A DNA stretch of 64,000 bases. It comes from Lysinibacillus agricola (lineage in GTDB: Bacteria > Bacillota > Bacilli > Bacillales_A > Planococcaceae). The notes under the pieces were generated by a model, which was given only the letters and a program-made list of their open reading frames with translations, made no database searches and had not been told where the DNA came from. Location: positions 3,785,501 through 3,849,500 of the forward strand of contig NZ_CP067341.1 in NCBI RefSeq assembly GCF_016638705.1, read 5' to 3'. Below are positions 53,449 to 63,193 of the stretch, piece after piece (the stretch's first letter is position 1; each line of letters opens with the position of its first letter). The position numbers and the translations under genes are program-made.

Positions 53449-53994
53449 TTAGAAAATTACTGGCGTTAAAACAGATAAGACAACACTTTCTTCATTCAAA
53501 GGATTTTCCCATGTATGTGGTACTTCAGAGGGATAGTGAATCGTTTCGCCCTCTCGAAGAAAATATTCCTGTCCACCTACTTTAAAAAGCACTGCACCTT
53601 TTAAGACATAATAAAATTCTTCACCGGGGTGAGTTGATTCTTGATTTTTTTCTATTTGACCTGGTGCAAGCTTTACTAGTAATGGCTCAAGATTTCTACC
53701 ACTAAAATTACCATTGAGGCGCGTATACTCTACTGAAGATCCTTCTAGTTTAAAAGGTTTGCGATCATCCTCCTTTACAACATATGTATTATTTGAAACC
53801 GACTCAAAAAAATAAGTGATAGGTACTGAGAAAGCATCGGCTACTTTTTTGAGAGATGTAATAGCCAATGACGAAGAGCCTCTTTCTATTTGGGATAGAA
53901 AGCTAATCGATAAATTAGTCTTTTCGCTTAAGTTTTTTAACGTCATGCCTTGCTCGATTCTCGTTCTTTTAATGATTTGATGGATCTCTTCCAT
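53449..53994 (-). CDS. XRE-cupin transcriptional regulator of the hyu operon
   Basis: 181 residues. N-terminal HTH (IEQGMTLKNLSEKTNLSISF, LSQIERG) and C-terminal cupin effector domain (STHPGEEFYYVLKGAVLFKV, HYPSEVPHTWENP). First gene of the operon: hyuA begins 21 bases after its stop, so it probably controls its own transcription in response to the pathway substrate. MEEIHQIIKRTRIEQG is the ordinary family start. Confidence 0.9.
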   Translation of the reverse strand: MEEIHQIIKRTRIEQGMTLKNLSEKTNLSISFLSQIERGSSSLAITSLKKVADAFSVPITYFFESVSNNTYVVKEDDRKPFKLEGSSVEYTRLNGNFSGRNLEPLLVKLAPGQIEKNQESTHPGEEFYYVLKGAVLFKVGGQEYFLREGETIHYPSEVPHTWENPLNEESVVLSVLTPVIF

Positions 53995-54305
53995 TAGTCA
54001 CCTCTTTTAATCACACTGTAATTATTAAAGTATTAGTGTAATTTTTTAAATAATATCATATTGTTTTTTAAATAGAAAGAAAATTTAGATTATTTATTAT
54101 GTTTTTCAACAAAATTAGACTAACTCTCTTAATTTATTGATTAAGCTAAGCGGAGATTCGATCAGCGCACCATTTATTGCCACAGTGCAAGCCTTAAGTT
54201 AGCTAGCACTTTCTCAATGTTTTTAAGACATACAATAACAACCAATGTGTTAACTGCATAAAAAAAGCAATATGCACTTTTTACTGTACATACTGCTTAA
54301 AGTTC
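53995..54305. other. Upstream region of the hyu operon
   Basis: 310 AT-rich bases. An imperfect stem (AAGCAATATGCAC / GTACATACTGCTT, 54266-54299) is the likely terminator of the minus-strand FMN reductase gene. The hyu promoter should lie at 54000-54110; I could not define it. Confidence 0.4.
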
Positions 54306-54842
54306 TTATCGAATTGTTTTTAATGCTGTTGACCAAGGGATAAGCTGATCTAACATTTGATTTACTGAATCGGCTTGCACATCCTTTGGTTTAAATACCG
54401 TGCCGTTTTCGAAGTCTGTAAATAATGATAAAGCAGGATGTACGCGAACATCCGCTACTAATAATTCACCAAGAATACCACGTAAATGCTCAGCTGCTCT
54501 TGCACCACCAACAGAACCGTAAGAAACAATACCTGCCGCCTTATTATTCCATTCCTCACGTAAGTAGTCTAATGCATTTTTTAGTGCACCAGTAATGGAA
54601 TGGTTATATTCTGCAACGATAAATACAAAACCATCACATGCAGCGACTTTCTGTGACCATGTAGCTGCTCCTGAAGCATCTCCACCTGGCTCACCTAAAA
54701 ATGGCAATTTAAAATCTGCGATATCAATAATTTCATATTCCGCATCGCCGCGTTTTTCAGCTACTTCCTTCACCCATTCTCCCACTTGTGGACTTAAACG
54801 ACCTTCACGCGTACTACCTAAAATTACCCCTATTTTCAACAT
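54306..54842 (-). CDS. NADPH-dependent FMN reductase / NAD(P)H quinone oxidoreductase
   Basis: 178 residues, flavodoxin-like. FMN-binding loop GSTREGRLSPQVGEW (about 8-22), then FVFIVAEYNHSITGALKNAL and SYGSVGGARAAEHLR. Reduces flavin, azo dyes or quinones with NADPH. The frame extends nine codons further, but AAGGAGG stands seven bases before the ATG at 54842. Single gene. Confidence 0.92.
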   Translation of the reverse strand: MLKIGVILGSTREGRLSPQVGEWVKEVAEKRGDAEYEIIDIADFKLPFLGEPGGDASGAATWSQKVAACDGFVFIVAEYNHSITGALKNALDYLREEWNNKAAGIVSYGSVGGARAAEHLRGILGELLVADVRVHPALSLFTDFENGTVFKPKDVQADSVNQMLDQLIPWSTALKTIR

Positions 54843-55090
54843 ATTATTCCTCCTTGTTTTATCCCTCAAAGTGTGACCGTATCATTACGTTCATCAAATT
54901 GAATAAAATCGGCTCTCTTAGCCATGTTGTACAAGAGACCGTTCCTTTATTCAATGGATAGATGATTAATTAAAACCTTTTTATTTCAATTTAATTTATC
55001 TTCAATCCAAGATAAAAATATCATGTATTTATAAAAATTGTCAATTTTTCAATTGTTTTTCCTACTAACTATTTAAACTTGCAAATATAA

Positions 55091-55339
55091 TTATTTTATT
55101 TTTATTGGTCTTTCTAATGCTGCAAGCTCATCCTCAATCGATGCATATTGTCTTTCTACAACATATTTTGCATCTGAAATAGCCGCATTATAAATATGTG
55201 GAGCAATGTTTTCCTTGATAAAATCCAACATTCTCTCTGCTTCAAATTCTGTAATATCCTCATCACGATTATTATAGAAAAATCGTTGAATATCAGCTAT
55301 TATCGTTTCCTGTTGTTCTTTTGTTAATCGAATAAACAA
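55091..55339 (-). CDS. DUF2164 protein
   Basis: 82 residues from the TTG at 55339, which follows AAGGAG by nine bases; the frame itself extends 14 codons further. Sequence LFIRLTKEQQETIIADIQRF, FYNNRDEDITEFEAERMLDF, IKENIAPHIYNAAISDAKYV. It is the known small helical DUF2164 family of Firmicutes and others. Function unknown. Confidence 0.85.
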   Translation of the reverse strand: MFIRLTKEQQETIIADIQRFFYNNRDEDITEFEAERMLDFIKENIAPHIYNAAISDAKYVVERQYASIEDELAALERPIKIK

Positions 55340-55612
55340 TCCAAAACTCTCCTTCCATCCCAATTTATACTTACCTATCATAACACTCTAAAATTAATCT
55401 ATGCATACACAAAAAGGCTGAATTATAGTAACAATAGCCTTTGTATAGTGTTGAAAAACAAAATGCAAAAAAAATTGGTGAATGTGAATGTTATGGCACT
55501 TTTAGTGAGGGTGATTTAATAGGACACCTTAATTTTTTTGACACAATAGTTTTTCGACAACATGAAAAGACTGAATTATAGTAAATACTATAATTCAGCC
55601 TTGTAATTTTCA
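55340..55612. other. Intergenic region with repeated stem motif
   Basis: CTGAATTATAGTAA occurs at 55420 and again at 55571, the second as part of a perfect hairpin (CTGAATTATAGTA, gap, TACTATAATTCAG, 55571-55598), a terminator for the gene at 55613 on the minus strand. Nothing else was recognised. Confidence 0.5.
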
Positions 55613-55834
55613 CTATTGACATTTAAATGAATAGTTTGTTGATAGAAAATTCTTTTCCTTTGAGACAATGGCTTCTCCACCATCTTTTTCACATTGCTCG
55701 GTCATAGTATCAATTTTTTTTGCATTCATCGTATTCGTCATGAATGTCATACCTACCCCAAACACAGCAATCAGCAAACCAATCATAATCCATAACTTGC
55801 CGGCTTTATTGCCAGCAGGTCTTTCACTCGCCAC
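55613..55834 (-). CDS. Small single-helix membrane protein
   Basis: 73 residues: a short charged N-terminus, one membrane helix (LWIMIGLLIAVFGVGMTFM, about 14-32) and a soluble tail with two cysteines (EQCEKDGGEAIVSKEKNFLS, YSFKCQ), possibly disulfide-linked outside the cell. GTG start after GAGAGGGG. It lies 15 bases downstream of yqfO and may be cotranscribed. No named family. Confidence 0.75.
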   Translation of the reverse strand: MASERPAGNKAGKLWIMIGLLIAVFGVGMTFMTNTMNAKKIDTMTEQCEKDGGEAIVSKEKNFLSTNYSFKCQ

Positions 55835-55849
55835 ATCTATTCCCCTCTC

Positions 55850-56971
55850 TTATACGAATAAAAACGGTTCTGTATGAATAGTAGATTGTATAAATTCAAC
55901 AGAATATTTTTTATCCTCACACATTTTTGCCATCTTTTTAGCTACTCCTGTAATCATCACTTTCTCCACATGATGACCTGGATCTACGATTTGCAGACCA
56001 ATTGCCTGAGCATCTTGTGCAGTATGGAAATACATATCTCCTGTTAAAAATACATCTGCTCCAGCACGCTTTGCCGAATAGATATATTTATTTCCATCGC
56101 CACCGACAAGCGCAACTTTTTTCACCTTCGACTGTAAATCGCCAACAACTCGGACAACAGGTACATCTAGCTGCTGCTTTACAAATTGAGTAAATTCATG
56201 AAGAGTCATTTCTTGTGGTAAGAGGCCAACTCGTCCTAAGCCCATTACATTTGTTTGCTGGTCTAGGCGAATGATATCATAGGCAGGTTCTTCATACGGA
56301 TGTGCGTTTAACATTGCCTTTAATACACGATTTTTTATGGATTCCGGAAATACTACTTCTAGCTTCACTTCTTCTTCCACATGTAATTCACCGATGGAGC
56401 CTACATGTGGATTTGCACCTGATAGTGCACGGAAACGTCCTTCTCCCAATGTAGTATAGCTACACGCTTCATAATCGCCAATGCGACCTGCTCCCGCCTT
56501 TGCTAATGCCTCTCGTAAATCATTGGCATTTGCAGTCGGTATAAAAATAGCTAGCTTCAACATATTTTCAGCATATGTTTCTTCTAAAATAGAACGATTT
56601 TCAAGCTGAAGAGCATCTGCTAGTAGATCGTTGACACCACCTTCAGCCACATCTAGATTCGTATGTGCTGCATAAACGGCAATATCATTTTTTATAAGCT
56701 TTTCATATAAACGCCCAGCTGGATTGTCTGTACGAATATTCGAAAGTCGTCTAAAAATCGGTGGATGATGCGCTATTATTAGCTCGCATCCTTGAGCAAT
56801 AGCCTCTTCTGCTACTGCTTCATTAACATCTAATGTGACTAATACTTTACTTACAGCTTTGTTTAATGTGCCAATCGCAAGACCGATTGGGTCATTTTCC
56901 ATACAGGCTAACTTTTTAGGTGACCATGATTCGAATAATTGTATAATTTCTTGACCATTTACTGTTTTCAT
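55850..56971 (-). CDS. yqfO: Nif3-like dinuclear metal-centre protein (YqfO)
   Basis: 373 residues. N-terminal and C-terminal Nif3/DUF34 halves with metal-binding IIAHHPPIF and a second-site GDMYFHTAQDAQAIGLQIVD plus DPGHHVE; between them (about 130-230) lies the PII/CutA-like insertion (YAENMLKLAIFIPTANANDL) typical of Bacillus YqfO. Forms hexameric toroids; biochemical role unsettled. It starts one base after the trmK stop, the conserved trmK-yqfO pair. Confidence 0.95.
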   Translation of the reverse strand: MKTVNGQEIIQLFESWSPKKLACMENDPIGLAIGTLNKAVSKVLVTLDVNEAVAEEAIAQGCELIIAHHPPIFRRLSNIRTDNPAGRLYEKLIKNDIAVYAAHTNLDVAEGGVNDLLADALQLENRSILEETYAENMLKLAIFIPTANANDLREALAKAGAGRIGDYEACSYTTLGEGRFRALSGANPHVGSIGELHVEEEVKLEVVFPESIKNRVLKAMLNAHPYEEPAYDIIRLDQQTNVMGLGRVGLLPQEMTLHEFTQFVKQQLDVPVVRVVGDLQSKVKKVALVGGDGNKYIYSAKRAGADVFLTGDMYFHTAQDAQAIGLQIVDPGHHVEKVMITGVAKKMAKMCEDKKYSVEFIQSTIHTEPFLFV

Positions 56972-56972
56972 C

Positions 56973-57665
56973 TCACAAAACCCCTTCCACTAAATCGAGT
57001 AGAGCGACTAACTCTGCACGTTTTTCTTCAATTTCAGGTGTTTGATCTGCCCCTTCAATGGACTGTAATACACGCTGCCAATTTTCTTTTTCACGCGACC
57101 ATTTTTTAATAAATGCTGGTGATTTTCGTTGCATTAATTTCGGTCCAAATAAAATTTCCGGTTCCGTTAACGTCATTGGGCTTCTTTGCAATACAAGAAT
57201 TTCATAAATTTTATCGTCTTCCTCTAAAATCTCTTCATCCTGTATTGCCCAATTATGCGCTAAAGCCCATTCGCGAATCACCTTGGCATGGATATTCGGT
57301 TGCAAAATAAGACGTGTTACCCCTTCAAGTTTTTCTGGATGTTTCTCTAAAATGGAAACAATAAGAGGTCCACCCATCCCCGCAATAGTAACTGTATCTA
57401 CGTGGTCTGCTGCTTCTACTGCCGCTAAGCCATTCGCAAGTCGCACCGTAATTTTTTCTGTTAACCCTTCTTTTTGCACTTGTCCAACTGCTGATTCAAA
57501 TGGCCCTTTCACAACTTCTCCTGCTATTGCATAAGAAGCAATACCTTTATGAATTAAGTAACATGGTAAATATGCATGGTCGCTGCCAATATCTGCTACA
57601 ACCGCACCCGAGGGAACAAATTTTGCTACTGTTTCTAATCGTTTTGATAATTTTTGTGCGTTCAT
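56973..57665 (-). CDS. trmK: tRNA (adenine(22)-N1)-methyltransferase
   Basis: 230 residues, SAM-dependent Rossmann methyltransferase. SAM motif VVADIGSDHAYLP (about 23-35), then IAGEVVKGPFESA and VTIAGMGGPLIVSILE, QPNIHAKVIREW. It methylates A22 in tRNA Ser and similar. Placement between cccA and yqfO is the standard Bacillales arrangement. Confidence 0.95.
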   Translation of the reverse strand: MNAQKLSKRLETVAKFVPSGAVVADIGSDHAYLPCYLIHKGIASYAIAGEVVKGPFESAVGQVQKEGLTEKITVRLANGLAAVEAADHVDTVTIAGMGGPLIVSILEKHPEKLEGVTRLILQPNIHAKVIREWALAHNWAIQDEEILEEDDKIYEILVLQRSPMTLTEPEILFGPKLMQRKSPAFIKKWSREKENWQRVLQSIEGADQTPEIEEKRAELVALLDLVEGVL

Positions 57666-57728
57666 TTTTTACCGCCTACCTTAAATAGTGTCAATCCTTA
57701 GTATGTATGATGTCGTGCAAAAAAACAA

Positions 57729-57760
57729 ATGGAGTTGCCTCAAATTTTGAGCAACTCCAT
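57729..57760. terminator. Hairpin upstream of trmK
   Basis: ATGGAGTTGC (57729-57738) / GCAACTCCAT (57751-57760), loop CTCAAATTTTGA. It lies in the cccA-trmK gap with little T on either side, so it may be a terminator or attenuator. Confidence 0.5.
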
Positions 57761-57792
57761 CTTTCATTAACTGAATGAAGATAAAAAAAATT

Positions 57793-57838
57793 GTAGCTGT
57801 ACCAATCACGATTAAACGCTTTCAGTACAGCTACCTTT
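57793..57838 (-). terminator. Terminator of cccA
   Basis: GTAGCTGTAC (57793-57802) pairs with GTACAGCTAC (57825-57834); T-rich after it on the minus strand. Confidence 0.75.
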
Positions 57839-57843
57839 TCATA

Positions 57844-58194
57844 CTATTTTAGAGTAGCAATGTACTCTGCGATTGCTTTTGCTTCCGCTTCGTTTTTCAT
57901 GCCAGGTGTCATTGGTGTACCTTCGATACCGTTAGTTAAAACGTCTACGATACGAGCTTCATCTAAGCCATGTAAGTTTGGCCCGACAGAACCAGTTAAG
58001 TCAGCAGCGTGACAGCCAATACAAGATTGTACTAGAGCTGAGCCGTCATCAGTAGCTTCTGTTTTTTCGCCACCGTCCTCTTTCTCAGCAGTAATTTCTT
58101 TTTTGTTCTCTGCGCCTGTTAAAGACATGAAGAAAATAAGACCAATACCAAATGCCAGAATTAAAATGTAAGGAACGACTGGATTGTTTTTCAT
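57844..58194 (-). CDS. cccA: Cytochrome c-550 (membrane-anchored)
   Basis: 116 residues. One N-terminal membrane anchor (about 7-25), a charged flexible linker (KKEITAEKEDGGEKTE), then a class I cytochrome c domain with heme site CIGCH (Cys58, Cys61, His62) and a C-terminal Met ligand in GTPMTPGM. It carries electrons outside the membrane to oxidase. GAGGAGG precedes the ATG. Neighbours sigA and trmK match B. subtilis. Confidence 0.95.
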   Translation of the reverse strand: MKNNPVVPYILILAFGIGLIFFMSLTGAENKKEITAEKEDGGEKTEATDDGSALVQSCIGCHAADLTGSVGPNLHGLDEARIVDVLTNGIEGTPMTPGMKNEAEAKAIAEYIATLK

Positions 58195-58626
58195 ATGTTT
58201 CCCCTCCTCATAGTAAATCTACTTCTATTATAATATAGAATCAGTCAACATCTAATATTGTACTTCATTAACCTAGAAACGAAAAGCCCTATTCGCTAAG
58301 TTTTCCTTTGTTTGTAACAAATTCGACATTTCTGTATCTATTGGATAAAATATGTCTTGCTATCCCCAGTATTTGGACCTTCTATTATCTTTTTAACAAT
58401 TAAGCCTAGCTCCCGTACATGCTGTTATCTTTCCTCTCTTTTCACATTCATATACCAAGAAAATCAAAATTCCTAATTGAAATAATCAATTAGCTAAATA
58501 GGCTATACTATTATCTCGAAATATTATTATTCTATATTTTCTAACACTCATTTCATTTAATAAGGTTATTCCAAAAAGACATACTACTTTTTTAGAAAAA
58601 TAAATTTCAAACTGAAGCATAAAAAA
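58195..58626. other. Intergenic region upstream of cccA
   Basis: About 430 AT-rich bases without a plausible gene, repeat copy or clear promoter by eye. Confidence 0.4.
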
Positions 58627-58662
58627 AGAATCCGTAAGCTTTTTAAAAGCAAACAGATTCCT
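58627..58662 (-). terminator. Terminator of the membrane-protein gene at 58698
   Basis: GAATC-GT--GCTTTT pairs with AAAAGC--AC-GATTC with few mismatches, 36 bases after the stop. Confidence 0.6.
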
Positions 58663-58697
58663 GTCATTGTCATCAAAACTATTTTACAAAGTCTATC

Positions 58698-59261
58698 TTA
58701 TGATAAGTTTATGATATAGTAGCCAATTAGTGCTAGTAAACCTAGGGCACCAGAGACCGTGAAATAAAGTAGCTTCATTTTTATACCTGACCAAAGCCAA
58801 ACTCCACAATTTGCTGCAATCAAGCAAAACAATGCAATATTATTTCCATTAAAATATGTAGTGTAAATTCGAATAGACATACTAAATAATAAAATCGCAG
58901 CTAATAAATGGAAAACGAGTGCTAATAAATCATTTTTTCGTACCACTCGAAACGCCGTTATAAATAATATCAAAGCAGCTATTCCAACTACAGCCGTTAA
59001 AATTAACGTTAAAGAGGATATTGTAAAATAGATAGATAGAAGAGCAATCATAGCGATGCATATGCCTATAATTAAATATATCCACTTTCTCTTTTCTAAA
59101 GGTAATACAGCTTGTTTATGATGTACTGGTTCTAACTCCTCTAGATCAGCTCCCTCTGCATAAAGAGCCGCTAAAAAGTCACAGTAATGCTCCGGTAATA
59201 ACTTATTTTGCTTCCAAAACAAAATCTCATTTAAGATTATTTTTTTCCGTGGATTTGTCAT
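58698..59261 (-). CDS. Multi-pass membrane protein, unknown function
   Basis: 187 residues from the ATG at 59261, eight bases after GGAG; a TTG at 59279 is upstream. A ~50-residue cytoplasmic head (RKKIILNEILFWKQNKLLPE, HYCDFLAALYAEGADLEELE) is followed by about six close-packed membrane helices. The head resembles the WxxxxLLxxEHxxFLxxLY segment seen in DUF2157-like membrane proteins, without certainty. Located between sigA and cccA. Confidence 0.75.
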   Translation of the reverse strand: MTNPRKKIILNEILFWKQNKLLPEHYCDFLAALYAEGADLEELEPVHHKQAVLPLEKRKWIYLIIGICIAMIALLSIYFTISSLTLILTAVVGIAALILFITAFRVVRKNDLLALVFHLLAAILLFSMSIRIYTTYFNGNNIALFCLIAANCGVWLWSGIKMKLLYFTVSGALGLLALIGYYIINLS

Positions 59262-59416
59262 AGTGTTTGCTCCAAACATTGCTTAATAATGGTTGTTATT
59301 ACAATTTTATCTCAAAATCTTCAAAAACACATCTGTATAAAGTAGCAAAAATAATAAGATTGTCTCATTTTCATTACTCGATATAAGCATAATTTCGAAA
59401 TAATATTTACTATGTA

Positions 59417-59710
59417 TCAATTATGCCTCGGCATAATTGCGTCCGGAATCACCTTTGCGCTTAGGTCTGCACGATGCAGGTCAGTTAGCCGTTATCGCAT
59501 GGATGCGATGATTTTAGGCTAACATCCTTTATTAACTAATTTCCGATTCCGTGACATCCGCCGGAGGCTTTAACTTCTTTCAGCAGATGTCTTTTGTGCC
59601 GAAAGCGTAGCGACAGGTACAGATGTTTGGATACACGCTGAAAAGTAACTTAAATCCGCATTCATCTCACCATCTATAGAGGTGGGAGACTTCTGCTGAA
59701 AGAAGTTAAA
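59417..59710 (+). repeat. Repeat family B, copy 4 (longest)
   Basis: Starts with hairpin AATTATGCC-TC-GGCATAATT and GCGTCCGGAATC; GATTCCGTGACATCCGCCGG follows after about 90 bases; then TTTAACTTCTTTCAGCAG (59569-59586), whose perfect complement closes the element at 59693-59710. Internal segments include GTCAGTTAGCCGTTATCGC and GGATACACGCTGAAAAG. Confidence 0.85.
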
Positions 59711-59835
59711 ATGGGGTTTCATCCAGTCTAAGGTAAAACTAGTATGAATGAATATAGAAATGAGAAAATGGTGGGAAGTAGTGAAAGGTCTAAGCGAGGA
59801 GATGGAATTTTTCTTTGCATGTATCCTACTGTTTT

Positions 59836-59911
59836 GCGCGGGTATTCACTTCTCTTCCGCGGGTAAACTACTCTTTCGCGCGGGTATTCGCTTCTCTTCC
59901 ATTGCTTGCGA
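59836..59911 (+). repeat. GCGCGGGTA short direct repeats
   Basis: GCGCGGGTATTCACTTCTCT, CCGCGGGTAAACTACTCTTT, CGCGCGGGTATTCGCTTCTC follow each other with about 20-22-base spacing. They create a 75-codon open frame (59748-59975), which I consider non-coding. Confidence 0.6.
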
Positions 59912-59927
59912 ATATAATAGGAGCGTA

Positions 59928-59979
59928 AAAAAAAGAGCTTCCCGATTAGTCATTTATTTATCACTAACCAGGTAGCCCT
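59928..59979 (-). terminator. Terminator of sigA
   Basis: On the minus strand GGCTACCTGGTTAGT pairs (with G-U pairs) with ACTAATCGGGAAGCTC around a 12-base loop, then eight T. Confidence 0.75.
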
Positions 59980-59993
59980 CATTTTATTCATAT

Positions 59994-61121
59994 TTATTCT
60001 AAGAAATCTTTTAATCGTTTGCTGCGAGAAGGGTGGCGTAGCTTTCTAAGCGCCTTTGCTTCAATTTGGCGAATACGTTCACGTGTTACACCAAATACTT
60101 TCCCTACTTCTTCTAATGTACGTGTGCGACCATCATCTAAACCGAAACGTAAGCGAAGGACGTTTTCTTCACGGTCAGTTAATGTATCTAATACATCCTC
60201 TAATTGCTCTTTTAACAATTCATATGCTGCATGGTCAGATGGAGATTGAGCTTCAGAATCCTCAATAAAGTCTCCTAAATGTGAATCATCTTCTTCTCCA
60301 ATTGGTGTTTCAAGAGATACCGGTTCTTGCGCAATTTTTAAAATTTCACGTACTTTTTCAGGTGTTAAATCCATTTCTTCCCCAATTTCTTCTGGAGATG
60401 GCTCGCGACCTAAGTCCTGTAATAATTGGCGTTGTACACGAATTAATTTATTAATTGTTTCTACCATATGCACTGGAATACGGATTGTACGTGCTTGGTC
60501 TGCAATTGCACGTGTAATTGCTTGGCGAATCCACCATGTTGCATAAGTGGAGAATTTAAAGCCTTTACGGTAGTCAAATTTTTCAACTGCCTTGATAAGC
60601 CCCATATTCCCCTCTTGAATTAAATCAAGGAATAGCATACCACGGCCAACATATCGCTTCGCAATCGATACAACAAGACGTAAGTTTGCTTCTGCTAGGC
60701 GTTTACGTGCTTCCTCGTCACCTTGCTCAATACGCTCTGCTAATGCGATTTCTTGCTCGGCAGAAAGTAAATCAACTCGACCAATTTCTTTTAAATACAT
60801 TCGTACAGGATCATTTATTTTAACACCTGGTGGCACACTCAAATCATTTAAATCGAAAGTCTCTTCATTTGCTTCTTCTTTCATTAAGCTTTCTTCTTCA
60901 AATTCTTCTTTTCCGATGATTTGAATGTCTTTATTCTTTTCAAGATCCTCAGCAAAGTGGAAAATCTCTTCGTTCTCCAATTCATAAGGCGCTAGTTTCT
61001 CTGAAATTTCTTTCATTGAAATTTCACCTTCTGTTTTTGCTTTTTCTTGTAGTATTTTTTTTGCTTCATCTAATGTAATTTCTACTTCTACCTCTTTTGA
61101 ACGTTCTGACTTGTCCGCCAT
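59994..61121 (-). CDS. sigA: RNA polymerase primary sigma factor
   Basis: 375 residues. Short acidic region 1, region 1.2 ([20 protein letters not shown]), region 2 ([39 protein letters not shown]), region 3 and region 4 ([36 protein letters not shown]). All are the standard housekeeping sequence that reads TTGACA/TATAAT promoters. AAGGAGG precedes the ATG. It follows dnaG by 32 bases, the classical macromolecular synthesis operon. Confidence 0.99.
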   Translation of the reverse strand: MADKSERSKEVEVEITLDEAKKILQEKAKTEGEISMKEISEKLAPYELENEEIFHFAEDLEKNKDIQIIGKEEFEEESLMKEEANEETFDLNDLSVPPGVKINDPVRMYLKEIGRVDLLSAEQEIALAERIEQGDEEARKRLAEANLRLVVSIAKRYVGRGMLFLDLIQEGNMGLIKAVEKFDYRKGFKFSTYATWWIRQAITRAIADQARTIRIPVHMVETINKLIRVQRQLLQDLGREPSPEEIGEEMDLTPEKVREILKIAQEPVSLETPIGEEDDSHLGDFIEDSEAQSPSDHAAYELLKEQLEDVLDTLTDREENVLRLRFGLDDGRTRTLEEVGKVFGVTRERIRQIEAKALRKLRHPSRSKRLKDFLE

Positions 61122-61153
61122 AAACCTTCCTCCTTCTAAACAACCGAATCGGA

Positions 61154-62980
61154 TTAAATCGCCGATAACGATTTTCTTAAATGAATAATCTGTTGGGCGA
61201 TTTCAAGTGCACGCGCATACTCATGCATCTTCTCCGCTTCCTTTGACTCATGCATCTTTTGTTGAATTTCTTGCTCAATTCTATATTTTTGCAGCTGACG
61301 TATTGAGTCTATGACCTCTGCCTCTGCTTGGTCGGGATCCCGTTCCGCTAAAGCCGCTTCCATTACAATCTTACGTAATTCAGAGTCATCCAATATCTCA
61401 ACAAAACGCTGATAATCAGGATGACCATATTCTTCATAAAATCCTACTAAGCGAACAAAAACTGCCATATAGGCATCTCGTGCAAATGGATCTTTTTGCT
61501 CACTACGTAATACCCTGTCCACTACATCTATATTATGAAGCATATGAGCCAGTAATAAACGTTCGGCACGTTCAGCTGCGTCCATAGGCTTTTGTTGCTG
61601 AGTGACCGGCATCGAAGGCGTTGGAACAGGCATTTCTACTTTTGCAGAACGTACCTGATTTGCCTCTAGCTTTCGGAATTGAGCATAAATCGCTTCTTCC
61701 GAGATGTTTGTTTCATTCGATAGCTGTCTTATATACAGATCTCGTTCAACAGGTGATGATCTACCTACCAGTTGTTCAAGAACCTCTTGAATATATTGAA
61801 GCGTATCATTTTCAAACTGAAAGTTCTTATTTCGTCTAGCATGCATCATCATAAAAGCAATATACGCATGAGGGTTTTCCAAAATTTGTTCTTTAAATGC
61901 TTGTCCACCTAAACTACGAATGTATTCATCGGGATCTAGCTTATCTGGTAACACCGCAATATTGACTTTCATACGTTCCGTTTGAAGTAACTGTGCCGCT
62001 CTTTTTGCCGCATCAAAACCAGCATTATCACCGTCATAGCAAATCGTAATCTGCTCTACTAAGCGCTTTAGCTTTGTGATATGCTGATTCGTAAGCGAGG
62101 TGCCCATTGTTGCTACAGCATTCGTTACGCCAACAGAGGTAGCTGCTAAAACATCCATAAACCCTTCCATCAATACTACTTGACGATTTTTTCTAATGGA
62201 GGTTCGTGCTTTATCTAGGTTATATAGCACTTCACTCTTTTGAAAAATCGGTGTTTCTGGACTATTTAAATATTTTGCCTCTTCACCAGTCGATGCAAGA
62301 ATTCGTCCTGAAAATGCTATAATTTTACCGTTCTCATCACGAATAGGAAACATAATACGCCCTCTAAAACGATCAAAATAGCGTTCTTCCCCTTCACGCT
62401 TGATAACTAAACCACTTTCCGCGATTTCTTGTAAGTTATAACCTTTTCTTTCAAGCAATATCGTTAATGCATCAAAGCTAGGAAGAGACCATCCAATGCT
62501 ATTAGATTCTATAAGTTCCCTTGTAAATCCTCTTTCTAGCAAATAATTTAAAGGTTCTTCACCATCTTCAGTATTTAACAGTAAATGATGAAAAAAATCT
62601 GCAGCAAAAGCGTGTGCTTCTTTCATCCTTTCTTCCGCTTTAGATACCTTTTTCGCTACTTCAGGTAAACTTGGCCCAACATCTAAATGTATGCCAACAC
62701 GTTCACCAAGTTTCACGACTGCGTCCGGAAAAGAAATACCTTCTATATCCATGACAAAAGTAATGGCATTACCGCCTGCACCACAACCAAAGCAATGAAA
62801 AATTTGTTTGTCTGAAGACACAGAAAAAGATGGCGTTTGTTCTCCATGAAATGGACAGAGACCAAACCAATTTCGCCCACGCTTTGTAAGTTGCATGTAT
62901 TCGCTTATGACATCAACAATTTCCGATTGTGTGCGAATCTGTTCAATCACTTCTTCTGGAATCTTTCCTGCCAAATTCAT
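61154..62980 (-). CDS. dnaG: DNA primase
   Basis: About 608 residues. N-terminal zinc ribbon ([21 protein letters not shown]), the RNA-polymerase-like core with Toprim ([26 protein letters not shown]) and the C-terminal DnaB-binding domain ([14 protein letters not shown]). It makes primers for replication. The frame is open to 63049, but homology begins at about [16 protein letters not shown], so I use the ATG at 62980; no good SD is seen there and the ATG at 62986 is an alternative. Confidence 0.95.
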   Translation of the reverse strand: MNLAGKIPEEVIEQIRTQSEIVDVISEYMQLTKRGRNWFGLCPFHGEQTPSFSVSSDKQIFHCFGCGAGGNAITFVMDIEGISFPDAVVKLGERVGIHLDVGPSLPEVAKKVSKAEERMKEAHAFAADFFHHLLLNTEDGEEPLNYLLERGFTRELIESNSIGWSLPSFDALTILLERKGYNLQEIAESGLVIKREGEERYFDRFRGRIMFPIRDENGKIIAFSGRILASTGEEAKYLNSPETPIFQKSEVLYNLDKARTSIRKNRQVVLMEGFMDVLAATSVGVTNAVATMGTSLTNQHITKLKRLVEQITICYDGDNAGFDAAKRAAQLLQTERMKVNIAVLPDKLDPDEYIRSLGGQAFKEQILENPHAYIAFMMMHARRNKNFQFENDTLQYIQEVLEQLVGRSSPVERDLYIRQLSNETNISEEAIYAQFRKLEANQVRSAKVEMPVPTPSMPVTQQQKPMDAAERAERLLLAHMLHNIDVVDRVLRSEQKDPFARDAYMAVFVRLVGFYEEYGHPDYQRFVEILDDSELRKIVMEAALAERDPDQAEAEVIDSIRQLQKYRIEQEIQQKMHESKEAEKMHEYARALEIAQQIIHLRKSLSAI

Positions 62981-63150
62981 CACCATCTTTAAATTACGTT
63001 CTAGAACACAATTCGCTATTCGTTTTAAAAATCCTTTATTTCTCGACAAAAAAATAGGATTTTTCTCTTTATAAATATTTTTACCACAATTTTATTATTA
63101 TAAAACAAAAATTAGTTTTTATCTATACTATTTTCAAAACCGACTCAAAA

Positions 63151-63178
63151 AAACCGCCTCTTACAACCGAGGTGGTTT
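63151..63178 (-). terminator. Terminator of yqfL
   Basis: AAACCGCCTC (63151-63160) pairs with GAGGTGGTTT (63169-63178); T-rich on the minus-strand exit. Confidence 0.8.
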
Positions 63179-63193
63179 ATCGAAATTAGTTTC

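Noticed and set aside
59748..59975. 75-residue open frame before the sigA terminator
   Set aside because: Made of GCGCGGGTA repeats, with no convincing family and only a purine-rich stretch upstream; treated as repeat sequence.
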